From: Pseudomonadota bacterium
Lineage (GTDB): Bacteria > Pseudomonadota > Gammaproteobacteria > Burkholderiales > SG8-39
Length of the DNA stretch: 36,444 nt
Assembly: GCA_027624175.1 (NCBI GenBank)
Contig: JAQBXT010000018.1
Span: 1-36,444, forward strand
Reading direction: 5' to 3'
In this document: positions 10,454-20,496 of the stretch, piece after piece
How positions within the stretch are numbered: the first letter of the stretch is position 1
Layout: the number at the start of each line of letters is the position of its first letter
Notes under the pieces: model-generated
Database searches by the model: none
What the model saw: the letters and a program-made list of their open reading frames with translations, nothing else
What the model was told of the DNA's origin: nothing
Position numbers and translations under genes: made by a program

Positions 10454-10489
10454 CTGCTATCCTTCAACCCAATTTTCCAGGCGAGCCCC

Positions 10490-11647
<1,158 letters not shown>

Positions 11648-11651
11648 GCGC

Positions 11652-12706
11652 CTAGGTCAGGGCAATCAGGCCGCCGACGCACGCGGCCAGCACCGCCGCG
11701 GCGAACAGCCGCCGCGGCGGCACGGTGAAGCGCTCGTGCTTCGCGCGCGCCTCGACGCGCTCGAGTGCCGCCTCGCAGTGGAACACGCGCGACAGCGGCA
11801 AGCGCGTCTCGCGCTCGATGGCGTTCGCCGCGGGCGCCAACGGGAGCTTGTCCCCGCCCGCCTCCACCCTCAGCGTTTGCGTCTTCTCGCGCTCGTCGCG
11901 CTCGCGCGAGGGGGCGCGGCCGCGCATCTCCGCCAGCACGTCCCGCAGGTCCGCGGCCAGCTCGTAGGCGTCCTGGTAGCGCACCGAGGGGTCCTTCTTC
12001 AGCGCGCGCGCGACGATGAAGTCGAGCATCTGCGGCAGTCCCGGGTGCGCAAGCGAGGGCGGCGCGGGCTCGGTGTTGGCCACGTTGTGCGCGATCTGGT
12101 TCACGTCCTGGCCGGCAAAGAGCGTGGTCTGCGTGAGCATCTCGTACAGTACGGTGCCGAGGCTGAAAATGTCCGAGCGCTGGTCCACCGGCTGGCCGCC
12201 GATCTGCTCGGGCGACATGTAGCGCGGGGTGCCGAGCACCATGCCGGTGCTGGTCTTGTGGTCGGCGAAGCGCATGCGCGCGATGCCGAAGTCCATGATC
12301 TTCACCGCGCCGCGCTCGAGCAGCATGATATTGCCGGGCCTCACATCGCGGTGCACGACGCCAAACTCGTGCGCAAAGCCCAGGCCGTCGGCCACTTGCA
12401 GCGCGATCTCGACGGCTTCCATGGGCGGGATCTCGCCCTGACGGATGCGCGAACGCAGGTCCTGGCCCTCGAGGAGCTCCATCGCCACGTAGGCGATGTC
12501 CTCTTCTTCGCCGTAGTCGAATCCAGCAGGAAGCGTTTCTCGTAAGCCTTGCGGTCCTCGTCGGCGTAGCCGAGCGAGATGGTCTTCAGTGCCACGATGC
12601 GGTCGAGCGAGGGGTCCTCGGCGCGGTAGACGACGCCCATGGCGCCGCGTCCCAGCTCGTCCAGGATCCTGTAGCGGCCAATGCGATTGTCCTTCTTCTT
12701 CGCCAT
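11652..12706 (-). pseudogene. Ser/Thr protein kinase with internal deletion and frameshift
   Basis: The ATG at 12704-12706 opens a Hanks-type kinase: glycine loop [10 protein letters not shown] at residues 19-28 and VALK with Lys41. After YEKRFL (about 12530) the frame is lost; from about 12525 a different frame resumes with [19 protein letters not shown] and continues to the stop at 11652. Comparing with the family, the roughly 20 residues that normally form the alpha-C helix and HPNIV segment are missing, including its conserved Glu. The catalytic loop reads HRDVRPGN, with Arg where Lys is usual (codon AGG near 12339-12341). DFGIAR and MSPEQIGG are present. The far C-terminus has a hydrophobic segment ([16 protein letters not shown]), a tail anchor. 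It is either a decayed gene or an assembly error. The gene starts directly after the stop of the cyclase-like gene. Confidence 0.8.
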
Positions 12707-13443
12707 CTACCTGCCCTTGCGCTTGGCGGCAGGGACCGCCGGCGGCGCCAGCGGCGGCGCTTCGCCGGTCAGCCTTCGCACCGCATCCTTCGCCTGGGCG
12801 GTCACGCGCTCGGAGTAGCGATCCAGGCCCTCGATCGAGACGCGGTGGGCGACACCCGCGCCGGCGAGAGCCACGACCGCCGCGACGGTCGCAGCAAGGT
12901 AGCGCCTCGAGCGGCGCAGCAGGCCACGCGGATCGATGCGGTAGAGCTCGTGCGCGCGCAGGCCGCGTCGGTGTGCGTGCCTGCGCCTGTAAGCGCGGCT
13001 TCCGCGCCTGGCGCAGCGTCCTCCAGCGCCTGGCGGAATTCCCTCGTGACCAGCAGCTTTTGCGGGCCCGCCAGCTCGGCGATCGCCGCAGCCACCGCGA
13101 TGCCGTCGCCGAGCAACCCCTCGTTCTTTCCTTTTCCGGACAGTTTGACGGCCCCGTGGTTGATGCCGATCGACAGGGGCAGGCCCACCGCGCCCGCGGC
13201 GAGGGTGCGCTCGGCGAGGGCGAGCGCGGTGCGCGGGTCGTCCAGCACCACGAGCACGATGCCATCGGCGGCGTCGAGCACGATGCGCGCGTTCTCCTTC
13301 AGGTCCGGGAGCACGACCGCCACTGCCGCCTCGAGTTGGGCCCTGAGACGCGTCTGCTCAACCACGGCCCTGCGGCCAAAGTCGTGGATCTTGAGGAACA
13401 CGATGCTCGAAAATACCGAGGGCAGGATCTGGGCCGTCGCCAT
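12707..13443 (-). pseudogene. Cyclase-homology membrane protein, one-base frameshift
   Basis: From the ATG at 13441-13443 the first about 160 residues resemble a class III nucleotide cyclase domain: SSIVFLKIHDFG at the start, PLSIGINHGAV in the middle, GLLGDGIAVAAAIAELA and KLLVTREF near the end. The position of the first metal-binding Asp reads Lys, so catalysis is unlikely even in an intact protein. At about 12960-12963 one base seems lost: adding a C to give GCC CTG restores TDAALRAHELYRIDPRGLL. The restored frame continues through a membrane helix (YLAATVAAVVALAGAGVA) to a TAG at 12707-12709, giving about 245 residues. The stop abuts the kinase ATG, so the two form one transcription unit. 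A sequencing error is possible. Confidence 0.72.
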
Positions 13444-13527
13444 GCCCGTCAATTTACCGGGTTTGGGCCCGGCCCACATATTCATCGAGTCCTTGAACTC
13501 CGCAGTGTTTGCCCTCACTCTGTTCGC

Positions 13528-14268
13528 ATGGATGTCATCGCCACTACGTTCGAAGCCGAGGTCCTCGAGGCCTCCAGGTCCCTCCCCGTGGTCGCTGATT
13601 TCTGGGCGCCCTGGTGCGGGCCCTGCCGCGCACTGACGCCGATTCTGGAGAAGGTCGCCGCGGACTACATCGGCAAAGTGAAGCTGGTGAAGATCAATTC
13701 GGACGAAAACCAGGCACTGTCGCAGGCGTTCGGCATCCGCTCGATTCCCAATGTGATTGCGTTCAAGAACGGCCGCCCCGCGGCGCAGTTCATGGGCGCG
13801 GTGCCGGAGTCCCAGGTGCGCGCGTTCTTCGACAAGCTCCTGCCCAGTCCCTCCGAGCTGGCGCTCGCGCAAGCCGAGGCGTGGTTCAAGGCAGGCAAGC
13901 TCGACGAGGCTGAAAGTGAACTGAAGAAGGTGAAGCCCGATCCCGATTGGGACGTGCAGGTCGAGGCCCTCACGCAGGGCATCGCCTATGCGAGAGCAGG
14001 CAGGGAAGGTCCGGACGAGAAGGCGCTGACGGACAAACTCGCCCGGGATCCCGGGGACCATGCCACCCGCGCCGCGCTCGCTGCGCTGCACGCCGCAAAC
14101 CAGCGCTATCGCGAAGCGATGGACGCACTGCTCGAGATCGTGCGCAGGGATCTGCACTGGAATGACGGCGAAGCGAAACGCCAGCTGCTGGCCCTGTTCA
14201 ACCTCGCCGCCGGGCAGCCCGACTTGGTATCGGAGTACCGCAGGAAGCTCGCGCAATCGCTCTACTGA
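13528..14268 (+). CDS. Thioredoxin-domain protein with TPR-like tail (CnoX/YbbN family)
   Basis: A 246-residue cytosolic protein. The thioredoxin fold covers residues 1-110 with a complete WCGPC active site (Cys30, Cys33) and the cis-proline segment SIPNVIAFKNG. The rest is helical with TPR-like repeats (LALAQAEAWFKAGKLDEAESEL, then ALAALHAANQRYREAMDALLEIV). E. coli CnoX, a chaperedoxin that protects proteins from hypochlorous acid, has the same layout but an SXXC site; here both cysteines are present, so disulfide reduction is possible. The ATG at 13528 is the first in frame with homology; no strong ribosome site is visible. It is divergent from the cyclase-like gene (84-base gap) and precedes the SAH riboswitch. 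Confidence 0.9.
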   Translation: MDVIATTFEAEVLEASRSLPVVADFWAPWCGPCRALTPILEKVAADYIGKVKLVKINSDENQALSQAFGIRSIPNVIAFKNGRPAAQFMGAVPESQVRAFFDKLLPSPSELALAQAEAWFKAGKLDEAESELKKVKPDPDWDVQVEALTQGIAYARAGREGPDEKALTDKLARDPGDHATRAALAALHAANQRYREAMDALLEIVRRDLHWNDGEAKRQLLALFNLAAGQPDLVSEYRRKLAQSLY

Positions 14269-14309
14269 GGCTTGCGCCGCGGGTCGCTGCTGGGGGATAA
14301 TCCCACCCT

Positions 14310-14375
14310 GCTGAGGAGCGTTGCGTCCCCGACGGCCACCGAGGGGGTCAGGCTCAGCTAAATTCAACGGCGCTC
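14310..14375 (+). promoter_or_regulatory. S-adenosylhomocysteine (SAH) riboswitch aptamer
   Basis: The stretch holds the conserved SAH aptamer blocks CTGAGGAGCGTTGCG (14311-14325), CAGGCTCAG (14349-14357) and CAACGGCGCTC (14365-14375). P1 pairs 14310-14315 with 14353-14358. A C/G-rich P2 arm lies between about 14326 and 14346. The pseudoknot pairs GAGCG (14316-14320) with CGCTC (14371-14375). In this RNA family SAH binding turns on recycling genes. It lies 48 bases before ahcY. Recognition is by motif, not by a covariance search. Confidence 0.9.
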
Positions 14376-14407
14376 GCACTGGAAACGGTGCGGGCGCTTT
14401 TTGTTTT
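14370..14407 (+). terminator. Terminator expression platform of the SAH riboswitch
   Basis: GCGCTCGCAC (14370-14379) pairs with GTGCGGGCGC (14388-14397) around an 8-base loop, followed by TTTTTGTTTT (14398-14407). The left arm contains the CGCTC used by the aptamer pseudoknot, so the two folds exclude each other. SAH binding should therefore prevent termination and raise ahcY expression. Confidence 0.82.
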
Positions 14408-14422
14408 CTGGAGGCTGGAACA

Positions 14423-15850
<1,428 letters not shown>

Positions 15851-15852
15851 CC

Positions 15853-16767
15853 ATGAGAATCGCAGTGATGGGTGCGGGCGGCGTCGGCGGCTACTTCGGC
15901 GGGCGACTCGCGCAGGCCGGGCACGAAGTGTCTTTTGTCGCCCGCGGCAAGCATCTGCAGGCAATCAAGGCCAAGGGGCTCACGCTGAAGAGCGCCCTGG
16001 GCGACGCGACGATCAAGGTGCAGGCCGCGGAGGAACCGGCCGAGCTCGGCGACGCCGAGATCCTCCTGTTTGCGGTGAAGCTCTGGGACACGGAGTCCGC
16101 CGCCGAGCGCATCAGGCCGCTGGTCGAGAAGGGCGGCGTGGTGATCCCGTTCCAGAACGGCGTCGAATCGATCGAGCGCATCGGCAAGGTGCTCGGACCC
16201 GAGCGCGTGATGGGCGGCGCCGCCTACATCGCCGGGCGCATCGCCGAGCCCGGCGTCATCGTGCACACCGGCACCATGGCGCGCCTGCGCTTCGGGCCGG
16301 TGCTCCCGGCGCAGAAAAAGTCGGCGCAGGCCTTCCTCGCAGCCTGCCAGGAGGCGAAGGTCGAAGCCGAACTCACCGACGACATCGTGCGCGTGCTGTG
16401 GGAGAAGTTCGTGCTGCTGGTGTCGGTCTCCGCCACCACCACCGTGACGCGCAGCAACCTCGGCGTGGTGCGCGCCGATGCGGACCTGCGCTGGCTGCTC
16501 GAAGCCTGCATGCGCGAAACCTGGGCGCTCGGCACAAAGCGCGGCGTGAAGCTCGCCGACGACTTTGTTGCGCAGACCCTGAAGTTCGTCGAAGGCCTGC
16601 CGGCCGAAATGCGCGCCTCGATGGCCGCCGATCTCGAAGCCGGCGGGAAGCTCGAAGCGCCCTGGCTCTCCGGGGCGGTGGCGCGCATGTCGGCGCAAGC
16701 GGGCCTGCAGGCGCCGGCCAACCGCGCCGTCTACGCCGCGCTCAAGCCCTACCTGAATGGCCGTTAA
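15853..16767 (+). CDS. Ketopantoate reductase family protein (PanE/ApbA)
   Basis: A 304-residue NADPH-dependent reductase. The Rossmann motif GAGGVGG is at residues 7-13, followed by FAVKLWDTE, the QNGV substrate loop (Asn) and WEKFVLLVSVSATTTV, where the catalytic Lys of PanE lies. PanE reduces 2-dehydropantoate to pantoate in coenzyme A synthesis; many paralogues act on other 2-keto acids, so the gene symbol is withheld. It sits between ahcY (2-base gap) and metF (11-base overlap), so it is almost certainly transcribed with both and under SAH riboswitch control. Why a pantoate-type enzyme would belong there is not clear from the sequence. Confidence 0.88.
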   Translation: MRIAVMGAGGVGGYFGGRLAQAGHEVSFVARGKHLQAIKAKGLTLKSALGDATIKVQAAEEPAELGDAEILLFAVKLWDTESAAERIRPLVEKGGVVIPFQNGVESIERIGKVLGPERVMGGAAYIAGRIAEPGVIVHTGTMARLRFGPVLPAQKKSAQAFLAACQEAKVEAELTDDIVRVLWEKFVLLVSVSATTTVTRSNLGVVRADADLRWLLEACMRETWALGTKRGVKLADDFVAQTLKFVEGLPAEMRASMAADLEAGGKLEAPWLSGAVARMSAQAGLQAPANRAVYAALKPYLNGR

Positions 16768-17581
16768 CAGCTTCGAGTTCTTCCCGCCGCGGACGCCGGA
16801 GGGCCGGGAGAAGCTGCGCGCCACCTGGCGCGAACTGGCCAGGCTCAAGCCGCTTTTTTTCTCCTGCACCTACGGCGCCGGCGGCTCGACGCGCGAAGGC
16901 ACCCTCGACACCGTGCTCGAGATCCGCAAGGCCGGGCACGAGGCCGCACCGCACATTTCCTGCGTCGCGTCCACGAAGAAGGACATCGCCGAGCAGCTTG
17001 AGCGCTACCGGGCGCACGGCATCCGCCACCTGGTCGCGCTGCGCGGCGACCTGCCTTCGGGCATCGCCGCCTCGGGCGAATTCCGCTACGCGAGCGAGCT
17101 GGTGGCCTTCATCCGCGCATCGACCGGCGACTGGTTCCGCATCGAAGTCGCCTGCTACCCCGAGGTCCATCCGCAGACGCGCAACGCCGCCGACGAGGTG
17201 ACGAATTTCAAGAAGAAGGTGGACGCGGGCGCGAACGCCGCCATCACCCAGTATTTCTACAACACCGACGCCTACTTTCGCTTCGTCGACGAGTGCCGCG
17301 CGGCGGGCATCACCCTGCCGATCGTTCCCGGCATCATGCCGATCGGCAATTTCTCGCAGCTGGCAAGGTTCTCGGATGCCTGCGGCGCGGAAATCCCGCG
17401 CTGGATCCGCCTCAAGCTCGAGGGCTACCGCGACGATGCGGCCTCGATCCGCGCCTTCGGCCTGGACGTGGTGACATCAATGTGCGCAAAGCTGCTCGCC
17501 GCCGGCGCGCCGGGACTGCACTTCTACACGCTCAACCAGGCGGCGCTCAGCACCGAGATCTGGCGACGCCTCAAGCTGTGA
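16757..17581 (+). CDS. metF: 5,10-methylenetetrahydrofolate reductase
   Basis: A 274-residue flavoenzyme making 5-methyl-THF for methionine synthesis. The TIM-barrel family blocks are SFEFFPPRTPEG (with catalytic Glu), LFFSCTYGAGGSTREGT, HISCVAS, LVALRGDLPSG and NAAITQYFYN, PIVPGIMPI. E. coli MetF has 296 residues; this one is slightly short at the termini but complete in motifs. Its ATG overlaps the end of the PanE-like gene by 11 bases and its stop overlaps the GTG of the CHASE2 cyclase gene (GTGA). Together with metK and ahcY it supplies the SAM cycle. Confidence 0.96.
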   Translation: MAVNSFEFFPPRTPEGREKLRATWRELARLKPLFFSCTYGAGGSTREGTLDTVLEIRKAGHEAAPHISCVASTKKDIAEQLERYRAHGIRHLVALRGDLPSGIAASGEFRYASELVAFIRASTGDWFRIEVACYPEVHPQTRNAADEVTNFKKKVDAGANAAITQYFYNTDAYFRFVDECRAAGITLPIVPGIMPIGNFSQLARFSDACGAEIPRWIRLKLEGYRDDAASIRAFGLDVVTSMCAKLLAAGAPGLHFYTLNQAALSTEIWRRLKL

Positions 17582-18738
17582 GGCGCCTGCTCGCCGGGTT
17601 CGCGCTCGCCGCACTGGCCTGCGCCGGCGTCGAAATCTTCATACTGCACGCGCTGCAGCCGCTGGAGAACCGGCTGCTCGACGCCTTCGTGCGCGCGCAT
17701 GCCGCGCGCCTCGCGCCCGACCCTGCGATCGTGATCGTCGACATCGACGAGAAGAGCCTCGCCGCGATGCAAAAGGACGCTGGGCGCTTTCCCTGGCCAC
17801 GCGAGGTGTACGCGGACCTGGTGCTCGGCCTGGCCGCGCAAAAGCCGCGCGCCATCGTGTTCGACCTGATGTTCTCCGAGCCCGACCGCTTCCGCCCGGA
17901 AAGCCATCGTGCGTTCGTCGAGGCGGTGGCGCCGCTCTCCAACGTGTTCTTTCCGATGCTCAGGCTCGACCGCCGCGACGACCCGAACGGGGTGAGCGCG
18001 GCCGAACTCGGCCCGCTGCTCGGCCTGGTGCGCCGACCGGGCGCCGACCCGGATACGCGCATCGCGGTGGTGCCTCCCCTCGCCCTCCCCTCCGAGCTGT
18101 GGCGCGGCGGCCCGATCAACTTCGTCGAGGATCCGGACCACGTCGGGCGCGGCAAACGCCAGCGGCCGCAGGACGAGTTCGCGGGCAAGATCGTGGTCGT
18201 CGGCGCGGCCGCGCCGGGACTGGGGGACCTGCGCGTCACGCCGCTTTCCAACACCCAGCCCGGCGTCGAGATCCTCGCCACCGCGATCGAGAACCTTAAA
18301 AACGGCCGCGCCATGCGCTACTCAGGCGACTGGGCGCCTGCGGCGGCCGCGTTCCTGCTCATTGCGCTGCTGACCGCGGCGTTTCTGCGCAACCTGAATG
18401 CAGGCCGCATCGCGGTCGGTCTCGGGGCCGCGAGCGCTGCGCTGCTGGCGGCAAGCTGGTTCGCCGCGGGGCGGCTGCTGCTCCTGCCGCTCCTCGCGCC
18501 GCTCGGTGCGGCGTGGCTCCTGTACTTCGCCGCGGCCATCGCCGCCTACCTCAAGGAGCGCCGCGCGCGCGAGGAGGCGATCGCCATGTTCTCGCGCTTC
18601 GTCAATCCTCACGTGGTGCGCCAGCTGATGGAGCGCGGCGGGCTGGAGGGCGGGGGCCGTACGCGCGAGGTGACGCTGCTGTTTTCCGACATCCGCGGCT
18701 TCACCACGCTGTCGGAGACGCGCGCGCCGGCGAGATGA
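17578..18738 (+). pseudogene. CHASE2-domain adenylate/guanylate cyclase, 3' end lost
   Basis: The GTG at 17578-17580 overlaps the metF stop. The product starts with a membrane anchor (LLAGFALAALACAGVEIFIL), then a periplasmic CHASE2 sensor (VIVDIDEKSLAAM, RFPWPREVYADLV, KPRAIVFDLMF, GKIVVVGAAAPGLGDLRVTPLS). Three closely spaced membrane helices follow at about residues 245-325. The cyclase domain begins VTLLFSDIRGFTTLSETR, with its first metal Asp, but is cut after about 17 residues at about 18720-18738. The remaining roughly 170 catalytic residues are missing, so no active enzyme can be made. The CHASE2 part also looks shortened near INFVEDPDHVGR (about 18120-18170). The sequence beyond the break belongs to a convergent gene that is truncated at the same place. 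Confidence 0.85.
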
Positions 18739-19357
18739 TCGAGCTGCCCGCCCCCTGCCCGAGGGTGATCGTCTTGCCGGAGACCGGCGTACCGCAGAAG
18801 CTCCGCAGCGTCACTGTGATGGTGGCCGTGGTGACGCCATTGGCGGGCACGCTGCCCGGCGCCGCCGACACAGTCGAGGTGCCGGCATCGCCCCGCGAAT
18901 TCCCGGTGACGGTGAGCGTCGCCGACCCGGCGGTCGGATTGTTCGTGGACGAGGTGACGAGGAATCCGCCGACGGAATAATTTCCCGCGATGCAGGCGGT
19001 GACGGACACGGTAACCGTGCAAGTTTTGTTGCCGCTCATGCTGCCGCCGCTCAGGCTGAGGGAAGTGCCCAGGCTGGCCGCCCTCGCGGTGCCGCCGCAG
19101 TCGTTGGTCAACCCCGGCGTCGCGGCATTGACCAGATTCGCCGGGTAGTTTGCCGTAAATGCGATGCTGTTCGGGTTTCCCGGCGGATTGTTGTCGAGCA
19201 GGATCGTCAGCGTCGCGTTGCTACCGGCCGTGATCGTGGTGGGACTAAAGCTGACGACCGGGGCTGCCAAGTCGCCCCACGCCGCAGGTGCGACCAGGAA
19301 CGAAAGCGCGGCGCAGAGCGCCGCGAGCGCGACACGGGCAATTTGCACGAGGCTCAT
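18701..19357 (-). pseudogene. Secreted Ig-like/Big_1 repeat protein, 3' end lost
   Basis: From the ATG at 19355-19357 the product has a clear signal peptide (MSLVQIARVALAALCAAL then FLVAPAAWG, about 28 residues). Next comes a DUF11/DUF7933-like surface repeat at about residues 32-150 (SFSPTTITAGSNATLTI, LVNAATPGLTNDCGGTA, GNKTCTVTVSV). An invasin-type bacterial Ig domain then starts (GTSTVSAAPGSVPANGVTTATITV, GKTITLGQGAG). The Ig domain stops abruptly after GSSIIS near 18740 and a few meaningless residues lead to a stop at 18701. Such proteins are usually long and surface exposed. Its 3' end and that of the opposing cyclase gene vanish at the same junction. Confidence 0.75.
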
Positions 19358-19424
19358 GGATGCTCGGATGACCGCGGCTAGCCTAGCATCGAGCACCGCA
19401 GCAACGGCGTGAAGAATTGCCAGC

Positions 19425-20468
19425 TCAATCAACCGCCTGACGGGCGGCGCCCTCGAGGCGCTCGAAGGCGCGCCAGGGCGTATGTGCGCCCTCGCGGCAA
19501 GCGCCATAGCGGAACGGCACCCATTCGCGCCCGGGGTTCAAGAAACGTAAATCCACGAACCACACGCAGGTCGAGCCCGCCGTCAGGCCGTCGAACGCCG
19601 GCTTGTCCGCGAACCAGCGCATGAAGCCGAGCGCCGGCGAATTCCAGGCGCTCTGCGCGAGCGCCTGCTCCTCGCCGCTTGCGCCGTAGCGTTCGCGCGT
19701 TTCCCAGCGCGCCTGCGCAATCGGCTGGAACGCCGCATCCATGCGCCCGATGACATCGTGCGCTGCGGACAGCGGTTCCTTGCGCCAGAGGTTCACGTGC
19801 GCGAAGCGATGCGCGCCCGCGTCGCTCGCATACACGGTCCAGTTGAACGGCGATACGGCGCGTGGATAGGCGCTGATCTGGACGCCTTGCAGTGCCTGCG
19901 CGCGGGCGTAATCACGCGCAAAATCGAGCGCTTGCTCTCTCAGCACCGCCTGCAAGCCGACGTAGCACACGAGTACGGCGAGCGCGGCCAGCGCCGGCGC
20001 GCGCGAACTGCGCCATAGGGCGCAAGCAAGCAGACCGGCGAGGAGGATGCCGCTGAACCACAGGTCGATGATGAACGTGGTGCCCCAGGCGAAGCGCGCG
20101 TCCGACACCGGGGCGAAGATGATGGTGCCGAAACTGGTGATCAGGTCGCCGAGGATGTGCGCGCCGAGGCCAAGCGCCGTAACGCCGTAGAGTGCGCGCC
20201 AGCCGCGCGCCTCGCGCAGGATCTTCGCCAGCACCCAGGAGAACAGGAGCGCCCACAGCGGCAGCAGCAGCACCGAATGTGTCGGGCCGCGGTGCTGCTC
20301 GAGGTAGACGAGCGGCGAGACGAAAGCAAGGACGAAGTCGAGGTCGGGCGCCGCGGCGGCAAAGAATCCCGCGGCGATGCGCCGCGGGACGGAACGGGAC
20401 GGTGCGTCTTTCGGCGCGGTGGCCCGAGCGAGCAGCGCGCCCGAAAGCGCGTGGGTCAGCGTGTCCAA
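19425..20468 (-). CDS. YdjM-like membrane-bound metal-dependent hydrolase
   Basis: A 347-residue protein of the YdjM/DUF457 family. The start is taken as TTG (20466-20468), giving MDTLTHALSGALLARA, the family's usual opening; the ATG further upstream would run into the palindrome and aminotransferase gene. Conserved polar motifs are APDLDF, EQHRGPTHSVLLLP and LGAHILGDLITSFGT, with several membrane helices around them (ALLFSWVLAKIL, FIIDLWFSGILLAGLLACALW, PALAALAVLVCYVGLQAVL). The C-terminal half is a soluble domain with RERYGASGEEQ. The substrate is unknown; members are linked to membrane or phospholipid homeostasis. Confidence 0.85.
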   Translation of the reverse strand: MDTLTHALSGALLARATAPKDAPSRSVPRRIAAGFFAAAAPDLDFVLAFVSPLVYLEQHRGPTHSVLLLPLWALLFSWVLAKILREARGWRALYGVTALGLGAHILGDLITSFGTIIFAPVSDARFAWGTTFIIDLWFSGILLAGLLACALWRSSRAPALAALAVLVCYVGLQAVLREQALDFARDYARAQALQGVQISAYPRAVSPFNWTVYASDAGAHRFAHVNLWRKEPLSAAHDVIGRMDAAFQPIAQARWETRERYGASGEEQALAQSAWNSPALGFMRWFADKPAFDGLTAGSTCVWFVDLRFLNPGREWVPFRYGACREGAHTPWRAFERLEGAARQAVD

Positions 20469-20475
20469 ATGAGAA

Positions 20476-20496
20476 AAATGGGGTCTGTCCCCATTT
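20476..20496. repeat. REP-like 8-bp-arm palindrome
   Basis: AAATGGGG (20476-20483) and CCCCATTT (20489-20496) flank a TCTGT spacer. The GGGGTCTG-type core resembles short palindromes scattered in many betaproteobacterial genomes and often linked to REP-associated transposases; that link is from memory. It overlaps the stop codon of the aminotransferase gene. Read on the minus strand it is followed by TTCTCATTT, so it could also act as a weak terminator. Confidence 0.55.

Noticed and set aside
9623-10489. Long plus-strand extension of the metK frame
   Set aside because: The upstream codons read arginine-rich, low-complexity sequence antisense to the acyltransferase gene; the canonical MetK start is the ATG at 10490.
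10454-10489. SAM riboswitch before metK
   Set aside because: Only 36 bases separate the divergent starts and none of the known SAM aptamer cores is visible.
12802-13440. Single long minus frame across the cyclase-like gene and beyond
   Set aside because: Past about 12960 the frame turns into Arg/Ser-rich shadow sequence; the sensible protein continues in the next frame after one added base.
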